From the NCBI RefSeq assembly GCF_002086675.1, contig NZ_MVIF01000008.1, positions 1 to 64,000 of the forward strand: DNA of 64,000 bases, read 5' to 3'. This DNA comes from Mycobacterium persicum (GTDB lineage Bacteria; Actinomycetota; Actinomycetes; Mycobacteriales; Mycobacteriaceae). Within the stretch, counting starts at the first letter, position 1; the number at the start of each line of letters is the position of its first letter. The notes beneath the pieces were generated by a model. It saw only the letters and a program-made list of their open reading frames with translations, searched no databases and was not told the origin of the DNA. Positions 8,986 through 16,291 of the stretch are shown here, piece by piece. Both the position numbers and the translations under genes were made by a program.

Positions 8986-10200
8986 TCAGCATGTCAGCAG
9001 CATGCATCCGGCCACCGGACCCCCGCCCACGGACACCACGCCGACCTCCGGGCGCCGAGCCACCTGGCGCTCCCCCGCATCGCCGCGCAACTGCAGACAT
9101 CCCTCGTGCAACGCCCAGTAGCCGTGCATCCGCCCCGCCGAAAGTTGGCCTCCGTAGGTGTTCAACGGCAGCTCGCCGTCCCGAGCGATCCGCGCCCCGC
9201 CCTCGACGAACGGGCCGGCGTCGCCGTCGGCGCAGATGCCCAGCGCCTCCAGCCAGGCGATCGTCAGGAACGTAAAGCCGTCGTACAGCTGGGCGACGTC
9301 CAGGTCGGCCGGTGTCAGTTCGGTTCGCGACCACATCTGCGCCGCCGCGTCCGACATCGCCATCTTGGGATAGTCGTCGCGATGAAACCACCCACCGGCG
9401 CCGGAGGATCCACCGATCGCCTCGACCGCCACGGCCCGGTGCGGGCAATCGCGGGCATACCCGGCACTCGAGACCACCACCGCGATGGATCCGTCAATGG
9501 GCACATCGCAATCCAGCAGCCCGAATGGCGTCGACACCGGCCGCGTGCCCAGATAGTCGGCCATCGTCATAGGTTCGCGGTAGACCGCCAGCGGATTCAA
9601 CGCCGCGCTGCGCCGGCCGTTGAGGGCAACCCAGCCCAACTGCTCCTTGGTGGTTCCGTAGAGCTCCATGTGCCGGCGGCAATTCAGCGCCAGCCAGTTC
9701 GCCGCCGAATAGGCGTGTGCGGCAATCAGATCGGTGATGTCGTCCATCGGCCCGACGGCGGGCCGCGGGGCGCCTTCGGGGAGGTCCAGCATCCGCGCCA
9801 GCGGCGGGGCCGGCGCATCGTCTTGCGGTCGCACCGGGACGTTGCCGCCCAGCATCTGGATGGTCCGATAGACCAGCACATGGCGGGCGCGCCGTTCGGC
9901 GACCGCCCGGCACGCCGACATCACCGGATTCAGCAACCCGCCCGTGCCGAAGCCGGATCCGCAATCCCCCGCGTCGATCCGCAGCTCGGCGTTGACCTCG
10001 GCGGCGGGGGTGTCGCCCAGGGTCGCGATGCCGTCGATGTCGGCGGCGACCAGACCGGCGTCGTCGATGGCGGCCCGCACCGCTTCCATGGTCAACTCGA
10101 GCCCCGGGATGCCGGTGCGCCGCCCGATGCGCGAAATGCCCAGGCCGGACAGGATCGCGTCCTTCTCGAAATAATTCACGTGCACCGCCCGCCAGGCCAT
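8986..10200 (-). CDS. thiolase-fold lipid-transfer protein (SCP-x/Ltp type)
   Basis: A 404-residue thiolase-superfamily protein from ATG 10200; a TTG at 10215 would add five residues but lies inside a palindrome. The N-terminal half carries AIDDAGL and GDCGSGFGTGG, and the C-terminal end has NTYGGQLSAGRMHGYWALHEG and the GGGPVAG segment, all as in Ltp-type proteins. The usual HPxG His region reads RMHG, so it may be a retro-aldolase rather than a true thiolase; Ltp2 of sterol side-chain degradation is such an aldolase and needs a DUF35 partner. A DUF35 protein is encoded divergently 35 bp away. Confidence 0.85.
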   Translation of the reverse strand: MAWRAVHVNYFEKDAILSGLGISRIGRRTGIPGLELTMEAVRAAIDDAGLVAADIDGIATLGDTPAAEVNAELRIDAGDCGSGFGTGGLLNPVMSACRAVAERRARHVLVYRTIQMLGGNVPVRPQDDAPAPPLARMLDLPEGAPRPAVGPMDDITDLIAAHAYSAANWLALNCRRHMELYGTTKEQLGWVALNGRRSAALNPLAVYREPMTMADYLGTRPVSTPFGLLDCDVPIDGSIAVVVSSAGYARDCPHRAVAVEAIGGSSGAGGWFHRDDYPKMAMSDAAAQMWSRTELTPADLDVAQLYDGFTFLTIAWLEALGICADGDAGPFVEGGARIARDGELPLNTYGGQLSAGRMHGYWALHEGCLQLRGDAGERQVARRPEVGVVSVGGGPVAGCMLLTC

Positions 10201-10214
10201 CCGTCCACGAATCA

Positions 10215-10230
10215 ATAGAGTGTACTGTAT
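10215..10230. promoter_or_regulatory. candidate operator in the thiolase/DUF35 divergent promoter
   Basis: An imperfect 16-bp palindrome of form ATAnAGTnnACTnTAT lies between the two divergent starts (10200 and 10236). Its core AGAGTGTACT recurs at 12911-12920, upstream of fadE22. The neighbouring double GntR protein is a candidate binder (inference). Confidence 0.4.
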
Positions 10231-10235
10231 TTAGC

Positions 10236-10574
10236 GTGTCTGGCCAGCCGCTGCTCATCGAGCACTGTGACCACTGCGCGCGATGGGCGCATCCGGCGAC
10301 CGGTGAATGCCGCAGCTGCGGAGGCCCGCTGGTGGCACGGCCGGTGTCCGGGCGCGGCACGGTGTTCACCTACACGGTCAACTACCACCCATACAACCCG
10401 GACATCCCGACCCCCTATGTGATCGCTCTGGTGGAACTCAGCGAACAGAGCGGGCTCCGTGTTGCCGCCAATATCGTTGGGTGTGAACCGGATTCGGTGA
10501 CGTGCGGAATGCCCGTCGAGATCCGGCCGGAGCGAGGTTCCGGCGGGGCCCCGCAGTTCGCGCCCCGCACCTAG
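10236..10574 (+). CDS. DUF35 zinc-ribbon/OB-fold protein
   Basis: A 112-residue protein with a rubredoxin-like zinc ribbon, Cys11-x2-Cys14 and Cys25-x2-Cys28, followed by an OB-fold (about 35-110, GRGTVFTYTVNYH). Proteins of this kind bind acyl-CoA and pair with Ltp-type thiolases or aldolases; ChsH2-DUF35 with Ltp2 is the studied example. The GTG 10236 start is 35 bp from the divergent thiolase gene. The two genes probably encode one complex although they are transcribed in opposite directions. It is followed by a very stable palindrome. Confidence 0.88.
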   Translation: MSGQPLLIEHCDHCARWAHPATGECRSCGGPLVARPVSGRGTVFTYTVNYHPYNPDIPTPYVIALVELSEQSGLRVAANIVGCEPDSVTCGMPVEIRPERGSGGAPQFAPRT

Positions 10575-10598
10575 GGCACCGGGAGCCCCGCGAGCAGA

Positions 10599-10659
10599 CG
10601 CGAGCAGACGCAAAATCGCCCAAAATCCGCGATTTTGGGCGATTTTGCGTCTGCTCGCG
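10599..10659. repeat. perfect 29-bp palindrome with 3-nt loop
   Basis: Arms 10599-10627 and 10631-10659 are exact inverted copies around a CGC loop. The left arm is preceded by a direct repeat of its first ten bases (CGAGCAGACG at 10591-10600 and 10601-10610). It lies between the convergent DUF35 and fadE22 genes and may terminate both. The outer GCGAGCAG motif is shared with the palindrome at 5476-5535, pointing to a dispersed family. Confidence 0.9.
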
Positions 10660-10684
10660 ATCGCAGGCCCTGCCCCGCCGAGCC

Positions 10685-12850
10685 CTAGTTGATCAACGGG
10701 TCGCGCGGCATACCGAGAATGCGCTCGGCGATCTGGTTGCGGGTCACCTCGGAGGTGCCCCCCGCGATCGCCATGCCGCGCGCGCCCATGACCATCCGGC
10801 CGACCACCGCACCGGGACCGTCGAGCAGCGCGATCTCGGGCCCCAGCAATGCCGCCGAGAGGGCAGCGCCTTCGATCATGTGCTCGGCCAGCTTCAGTTT
10901 GGTGACATTGCCTTCCGGTCCCGGGCCGGCACCTTCGACGCTGCGCGCCGCGCGGCGCAGGTTCAGCAGCCGTAGCGCGTGATCTTCGGCCAGGAAGTAC
11001 CCGACCCGAATTTCGGCTCCCGCCAACCGATCTGCTCTCCGATGGGCCAGCTGCACCAGTTTGGCTGCCAGCCCTTCGTAGAACGACCCGCTGCCGCCGA
11101 TACTGACTCGCTCGTTGCCCAGCGTCGCCCGTGCGACCGTCCACCCGGAGTTGGGCGCTCCGACGACGTCCTCGTCGGGAACGAACACGTCGTTGAAGAA
11201 CACCTCGTTGAATTCCGAGCCGCCGGTGATCTGTCGCAGCGGGCGCACCTCGACGCCGGGCGATTTCATGTCGATGATCACCGTGGTGATGCCGGCGTGC
11301 TTGGGGACGTCCGGGTCGGTGCGCACGGTGGCCAGGCCGCGGGCGCAATACTGGGCCCCGCTGGTCCACACCTTCTGCCCGTTGATCTTCCAGCCGCCGT
11401 CCACCCGGGTGGCGCGGGTCTTGACCGACGCGGCGTCCGAGCCGGCGTCGGGCTCGGAGAACAGCTGGCACCAGATTTCTTCTTGACGCAGCGCCTTCTC
11501 CACGAATCTTTCGATTTGCCAAGGTGTTCCATGCTGGATCAGGGTCAGAATCACCCAGCCGGTGATCGAGTAGTCCGGGCGTTTGATGCCGGCCTTACCG
11601 AACTCCTCCTCGACCACCAACTGCTCCACCGCATCCGCGGCGCGGCCCCACGGCTTGGGCCAGTGCGGCATGACGTACCCGGTCTCGATCAGCGTGTCCA
11701 GTTGCGCCTTCTTGTCCAGAGCCGCGATCTCGGCGGCGTCGGCGCGGATCCGGGTGCGCAACTCCTCGGCCTCGGGCGGCAGGTCCAGGCTGTTGACCCG
11801 ACTGGCCCCGGCCGCGGTGCGGTCGAAGACATCGCGGGCCGGCGCGTCTCCGCCGAGCAATCCAGCGGTCATCAGCGCTCGGCGCAGGTGCAGATGGGCA
11901 TCGTGCTCCCAGGTGAACCCGATGCCGCCGTGCACCTGGATGTTGAGCTCGGCGTTGCGCGCATAGGCAGGAAACGCCAGCGCCGCCGCCACCGCCGCGA
12001 TCAGGCGGAACTGCTCTTCATCTTCGGATGCCGCACGGGCGGCATCCCACACCGCGGCAATGCCGGACTCCACCGCCACCAACATGTTGGCGCAATGGTG
12101 TTTGACCGCTTGGAAAGTCGCGATGGTGCGGCCGAATTGCTGGCGCACCTTGGCGTAGCCGACGGCGGCGTCGACGCAGTCGGCCGCGCCGCCGACCGCC
12201 TCGGCGGCCAGCAACGTCCGTGCCCGGGCCAGCGCCGATTCGCGTGCCCCCGCCAGGATGTCGTCGGCGCTGACGCTCACCTTGGTCAGCCGAACGCGCC
12301 CGGAGCGCCGGGTGGGATCGAGGTTCGCCGGCACGTCTACCGACACACCCGCCCGGCCGCGGTCGAGCACCAGCACGTCGTCCCCAGCCGTGACCAGCAG
12401 CAGATCGGCCAGCCCGGCACCCAGGACGACACCCGCCTCGCCGTCGGCGACGCCATCGGTGACCTGCACCAGGCCGTCGAGACCCACGCCGGCGGTGACG
12501 GTTCCGTCGATCAGGCCCGGCAGCAGCCGGGTTTTCTGCTCGGCGGTGCCCTCGTTGGCGATCACCGCCGAAGCGATGACGGTGGGCACGAACGGTCCCG
12601 GCGCCACCGCGCGGCCGAGTTCTTCGATCACCACCACGAGTTCGGGTAGCCCGTAGCCGGACCCGCCGTGCTCTTCGTCGATGTGCAGACCCAGCCAACC
12701 GAGTTCGACCAGCTGCGGCCAGAAGGGCGGTCGCTGTTCGTCGGCCGCGTCGAGCAGTGACCGCGCTGCCCAGCGGGCCTTCTGCGCCGTCAGAAACCCG
12801 CGGGCTACCTCGGCGAGTTCGCGGTGGTCGTCGGTGAGTGCGATACCCAT
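10685..12850 (-). CDS. fadE22: fused two-domain acyl-CoA dehydrogenase FadE22
   Basis: At 721 residues this is twice the size of a normal acyl-CoA dehydrogenase (about 390) and equals the length I recall for M. tuberculosis FadE22 (Rv3061c). Residues 1-345 form one ACAD unit (FAD-region QVHGGIGFTWEHDAHL near 305-320). Residues 360-721 form a second (SEPDAGSDAAS near 475, GGTSEVTRNQIAERILGMPRDP at the end). The position of the classical catalytic Glu before GTS is Gly in the second unit. The layout resembles a fusion of the alpha and beta chains of heterotetrameric steroid ACADs such as FadE26-FadE27. It oxidises an acyl-CoA, substrate unknown. An AGAGTGTACT box lies 60 bp upstream. Confidence 0.93.
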   Translation of the reverse strand: MGIALTDDHRELAEVARGFLTAQKARWAARSLLDAADEQRPPFWPQLVELGWLGLHIDEEHGGSGYGLPELVVVIEELGRAVAPGPFVPTVIASAVIANEGTAEQKTRLLPGLIDGTVTAGVGLDGLVQVTDGVADGEAGVVLGAGLADLLLVTAGDDVLVLDRGRAGVSVDVPANLDPTRRSGRVRLTKVSVSADDILAGARESALARARTLLAAEAVGGAADCVDAAVGYAKVRQQFGRTIATFQAVKHHCANMLVAVESGIAAVWDAARAASEDEEQFRLIAAVAAALAFPAYARNAELNIQVHGGIGFTWEHDAHLHLRRALMTAGLLGGDAPARDVFDRTAAGASRVNSLDLPPEAEELRTRIRADAAEIAALDKKAQLDTLIETGYVMPHWPKPWGRAADAVEQLVVEEEFGKAGIKRPDYSITGWVILTLIQHGTPWQIERFVEKALRQEEIWCQLFSEPDAGSDAASVKTRATRVDGGWKINGQKVWTSGAQYCARGLATVRTDPDVPKHAGITTVIIDMKSPGVEVRPLRQITGGSEFNEVFFNDVFVPDEDVVGAPNSGWTVARATLGNERVSIGGSGSFYEGLAAKLVQLAHRRADRLAGAEIRVGYFLAEDHALRLLNLRRAARSVEGAGPGPEGNVTKLKLAEHMIEGAALSAALLGPEIALLDGPGAVVGRMVMGARGMAIAGGTSEVTRNQIAERILGMPRDPLIN

Positions 12851-12910
12851 CAGGGCCTCCTCGCGGCACTGCGCGGCCCCGCGCCGTCGCGGGTGCTGCT
12901 GATTTTCTAA

Positions 12911-12920
12911 AGAGTGTACT
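12911..12920. promoter_or_regulatory. AGAGTGTACT box upstream of fadE22
   Basis: The ten bases match the core of the palindrome between the thiolase and DUF35 genes at 10217-10226. Here the half-sites read GAGT-GT-ACTC. It lies in the 103-bp gap between the upstream SDR stop and the fadE22 start. A shared regulator is inferred only from the repeat and position. Confidence 0.35.
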
Positions 12921-12953
12921 CAATCCAGGCGGGGGCCCGGGCGGCTCGGTCGG

Positions 12954-13724
12954 TCACTTGGGCGCGAAACGCTGGCCGGCGTCCAGCCGGATGCACTGAC
13001 CGTTGAGCATCGGGTTGTCCACGATGGCCGCCGCCAGCTTTGCGTACTCGATGGGCCGGCCCATCCGCTTCGGGAAGGCCGCGTCTTTGACCAGCTGGGC
13101 CGCCATCTCGTCGGGAACCATGGCGGTCAGCCCGGTCAGGAACAGGCTGGGTGCGATGGCCAGCACCCGGATTCCCATCGATCCCAGGTCACGGGCCATG
13201 GTCAGGCACATGCCGGCAATCGCGGCTTTGGCGGCGGTGTAGGCGACCTGCCCGATCTGACCCTCGAAGGCCGCGATGGATGCGGTGTTGATGATGACGC
13301 CGCGCTCCCCGGTTGCTTCGGGGTCCTCGGGTTCGTTTTTGGCCATGTGCGCGGCCGCCAGCCGGCTGATGTTGAAGGTGGCGATGAGGTTGAGATCGAT
13401 GACCGACTGGAAGGATTCGAGGTCGTGGGGGCCGGACTTGGTCAGGGTCCGCTTGGCGATGCCGCCGCCCGCGGTCGTCACCGCGACGTGCAGGCCGCCG
13501 AGGTTGTCCACCGCCGTTTGCAGGGTCTCTTCGGTTCCGGTGAAATCGGTGACGTCGACCGGGTAGAACGCGCCGCCGAGCCCCTCGGCAACAGCCTTGC
13601 CGTCGGAGTTCTCGCGGTCGAGCACCGCGACGTGTGCGCCACGTTCGGCCAGCAACTCGGCGGTGGCCCGACCCATCCCCGACGCACCGCCGATGACCAC
13701 GACCTTCTTGCCGCTGATCTCCAT
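12954..13724 (-). CDS. short-chain dehydrogenase, 3-hydroxyacyl-CoA type
   Basis: A 256-residue SDR with GGASGMG at 12-18, a conserved TTAGGG segment replacing NNAG, and active-site YTAAK. The insert with an EDPEATGERGVIINTAS segment resembles the type II 3-hydroxyacyl-CoA dehydrogenase (17-beta-HSD10) group, fitting the next step after FadE22 in beta-oxidation. It sits 103 bp upstream of fadE22 on the same strand. It is divergent from ligB; the gap holds three short palindromes that could be operators. Confidence 0.9.
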   Translation of the reverse strand: MEISGKKVVVIGGASGMGRATAELLAERGAHVAVLDRENSDGKAVAEGLGGAFYPVDVTDFTGTEETLQTAVDNLGGLHVAVTTAGGGIAKRTLTKSGPHDLESFQSVIDLNLIATFNISRLAAAHMAKNEPEDPEATGERGVIINTASIAAFEGQIGQVAYTAAKAAIAGMCLTMARDLGSMGIRVLAIAPSLFLTGLTAMVPDEMAAQLVKDAAFPKRMGRPIEYAKLAAAIVDNPMLNGQCIRLDAGQRFAPK

Positions 13725-13745
13725 CCGGACCTCCCTATAGTGGCT

Positions 13746-13792
13746 TGTCAGAATTCTGGCAATCTGTAACGTTATCTAGGCACGCTAGCGTG
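13746..13792. promoter_or_regulatory. divergent promoter region with three palindromes
   Basis: Between the SDR and ligB starts lie TGTCAGAATTCTGGCA (13746-13761, one mismatched pair), TAACGTTA (13767-13774) and CACGCTAGCGTG (13781-13792). The first and third are long enough for a dimeric regulator. No regulator gene is directly adjacent. Confidence 0.5.
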
Positions 13793-13834
13793 TCGGCCCG
13801 CAACGGTTGTCGGCGAGTCATGCCAAGCTGAACC

Positions 13835-15364
13835 GTGCTCCTTCTCGACGTGGCCACTACCTCACTTGACGTGGGCGCCACCTCGTCGCGGCTGAGGAAG
13901 GTCGAACGCATCGCCGACCTGCTTCGCCGCGCCGCACCCGACGCCGAGCTGGTGGCGATCATCGTGGCGTGGCTTTCCGGGGAACTGCCGCAGCGGCACA
14001 TCGGGGTCGGCTGGGCGTCGTTGCGGTCGCTTCCGCCGCCGGCCGGGCATGCGACGCTGAGCGTCGCGGGCGTCGACGCGGCCTTCTCCGAGATCGGCGC
14101 CACCTCGGGTAGCGGCTCACAGGCGCGCCGCGCCCAGCTGGTCTCCGAGTTGTTCTCGGCGGCAACAGAATCCGAGCAGATCTTCTTGCTACGGCTGCTC
14201 AGCGGTGAGCTGCGCCAGGGTGCGCTGACCGGGATCATGACCGACGCCGTCGCCAAAGCGGCCGCGATCCCCGCCAGCGCGGTGCAGCGCGCCGCCATGC
14301 TGGCCGGTGATCTGCCGGCGGTCGCCGCCGCGGGCCTGGCCGGCGGGGTGGCAGCGCTGGACGCCTTCACCCTGCGGGTGGGCCGGCCGGTGGGCCCGAT
14401 GCTGGCGCAGACCGCGACCGGTGTGACCGACGCGCTCGAACGTCATGACGGCACAACGATATTCGAGGCAAAGCTGGACGGCGCCCGAGTACAGATTCAC
14501 CGCGCCGGCGACGACGTCACCGTCTACACCCGAAGCCTCGACGACGTCACCGCCCGGCTGCCGGAGGTAGTGGAGGCAACGTTGGCGCTGCCGGTGCGTG
14601 TGCTGGTGGCCGACGGTGAGGCGATCGCGTTGCGACCCGACCACCGTCCGCATCGCTTCCAGGTCACCGCGTCCCGGTTCGGTCGATCGGTCGATGTTGC
14701 GGCCGCCCGTGCGACCCAGCCGCTTTCGGTGTTTTTCTTCGACATCTTGCATCGTGACGGCGACGACCTGCTGGACGCGCCGACCACCGAGCGGCTAGCC
14801 GTGCTGGACGCCGTGGTGCCCGTCAGACACCGGGTGGACCGGCTGATCACGTCCGACGCCACGGCCGCGGCCGCCTTTCTGGACGCGACACTGGCCGCCG
14901 GTCATGAGGGCGTGATGGCCAAGGCGCCCGCAGCGCCGTACCAGGCGGGGCGTCGCGGCGCGGGATGGCTCAAGGTCAAGCCGGTGCACACGCTGGATCT
15001 GGTGGTGCTGGCCGTGGAGTGGGGTTCGGGCCGCCGTCGCGGCAAGCTGTCCAACATTCACCTCGGGGCACGGGACCCGGCCAGTGGCAAATACGTCATG
15101 GTGGGCAAGACCTTCAAGGGAATGACCGACGCCATGCTGGACTGGCAGACCGCCCGGTTCACCGAGCTGGCCATCGGTGGCACCGACGGGTATGTCGTCG
15201 CGCTGCGCCCCGAGCAGGTGGTCGAGGTAGCGGTGGACGGGGTGCAGGGGTCGTCGCGTTATCCAGGCGGAGTCGCGTTGCGGTTTGCCCGAGTGCTGCG
15301 TTATCGAGACGACAAGGGCCCCGACGACGCCGACACCATCGACGCCGTACGCGCGCTGTACTGA
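13835..15364 (+). CDS. ligB: ATP-dependent DNA ligase LigB
   Basis: A 509-residue ATP-dependent ligase; the M. tuberculosis homologue (Rv3062) is about 507. The N-terminal 200 residues are the DNA-binding domain. The nucleotidyl-transfer motif [13 protein letters not shown] gives the adenylated Lys213. Motif III ([15 protein letters not shown]) and motif IV (EGVMAKAP) follow, then motif V (WLKVKP) and an OB-fold with the end-region [12 protein letters not shown]...[14 protein letters not shown]. It joins nicks in DNA; in mycobacteria LigA is the essential enzyme and LigB an accessory one. The start is GTG 13835. Confidence 0.96.
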   Translation: MLLLDVATTSLDVGATSSRLRKVERIADLLRRAAPDAELVAIIVAWLSGELPQRHIGVGWASLRSLPPPAGHATLSVAGVDAAFSEIGATSGSGSQARRAQLVSELFSAATESEQIFLLRLLSGELRQGALTGIMTDAVAKAAAIPASAVQRAAMLAGDLPAVAAAGLAGGVAALDAFTLRVGRPVGPMLAQTATGVTDALERHDGTTIFEAKLDGARVQIHRAGDDVTVYTRSLDDVTARLPEVVEATLALPVRVLVADGEAIALRPDHRPHRFQVTASRFGRSVDVAAARATQPLSVFFFDILHRDGDDLLDAPTTERLAVLDAVVPVRHRVDRLITSDATAAAAFLDATLAAGHEGVMAKAPAAPYQAGRRGAGWLKVKPVHTLDLVVLAVEWGSGRRRGKLSNIHLGARDPASGKYVMVGKTFKGMTDAMLDWQTARFTELAIGGTDGYVVALRPEQVVEVAVDGVQGSSRYPGGVALRFARVLRYRDDKGPDDADTIDAVRALY

Positions 15365-15380
15365 TCCACGTTGCACGACA

Positions 15381-15426
15381 GTGAATCCCGTGACGCGACA
15401 CTCCGGTGATGCGTCGCCACATTCAC
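15381..15426. terminator. possible bidirectional stem-loop after ligB
   Basis: GTGAAT/ATTCAC (15381-15386, 15421-15426) and GACGC/GCGTC (15392-15396, 15411-15415) form a stem with a symmetric internal loop of 5 nt per side. It lies between the ligB stop and the end of the convergent AAA relic. The stem is imperfect, so the call is weak. Confidence 0.35.
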
Positions 15427-15436
15427 ACTCACCCGG

Positions 15437-16198
15437 CTATAGCCTGGCGAATTGCGCTCTGTCCTCGGTGAATTCGGCCAGCATCGCCGTCGTCAACGTC
15501 GGCCGGACCTCGCCGATCGCGGTGAGATAGTCCTCGGTGGTCGCCGGCTCCCCGCGGCCATGCGCCATCTCGCGATCGAAGGCCACCTGCGCTCCCTTGC
15601 GGGCGGCGAACTCGATGTCGGCCGGAGTGAACAGCTCGGTGGCCGCGACCAGCCGGTCGATGTCGATGCCCGAGTTGGCTTGGCCCAGATAGCGTTTCCA
15701 TACCGCCAGGCGCGCCGGCGGATCCGGCGGGCCGACCGGTATGACGTAGTCGAAGCGTCCGGGCCGCAGGAACGCCGAGTCCAGCGAGTGCACGGAATTG
15801 GTGGCGCAGACCAGCAGCCGCCCGTCGTGCTCACGGAACGACGGGATGAGCTTCAGCAGTTCGTTGGTGACACCGGTTTCGACGGTGCTGGCACCGGCGC
15901 GTGCACCGCGATCTGCTCGACCTCGTCGATGAACAGCACCAGTTCGTCGAGTTCGTCGAGTTCTGCGAACACTTCCCGAAGGGATGCCGCCAGACCGCCC
16001 GGCGCCGCGGCGGCCAGCCGCGACGGGAACAGCTCCACGAACGACGACCGCGGGCTGGCCCGCCCGAGCCGCCGCCATCACCTCGGCGACAGTGAAAACC
16101 GGTTCCGGCGATCCCGCAATGCGGCTTTGGTCCCACACCTGGATCGCCTGGTCCAGGTCGTTGTCGCCGTAGTCACGCAATCGCCATAACGGCATCAT
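15437..16198 (-). pseudogene. degraded AAA-family ATPase gene
   Basis: Pieces of one ATPase lie in two frames. From ATG 16198 or 16195 the frame reads MPLWRLRDYGDNDLDQAIQ..EPVFTVAEVMAAARAGQPAVVV, the N-terminal domain. Coding sense then moves to another frame (about 15900-16020) with SLREVFAELDELDELVLFIDEVEQIA, a Walker B strand. It returns to the first frame from about 15890 with the C-terminal sensor and lid region (TNELLKLIPSF, CATNSVHSLDSAFLRPGRFDYVIPVGPPD). The P-loop region is absent, so there is a large internal deletion plus frameshifts. The intact family has roughly 700 residues. It is not expected to be functional. Confidence 0.75.
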
Positions 16199-16291
16199 CC
16201 AGCGGTATGCCTGTTGCCGGGCTGCGCACAGCACCGTGGTAATGCGAGGATCACCGGGAACACCCGAGCGTGCACCATTGAGGGAGGGCCG

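Noticed and set aside
8902-10218. Plus-strand open frame opposite the thiolase gene
   Set aside because: Low complexity, no domain, antisense to a gene with clear thiolase-fold motifs.
10212-11522. Minus-strand open frame spanning DUF35 and fadE22 3' end
   Set aside because: Crosses the palindrome and overlaps fadE22 in another frame; no family resemblance.
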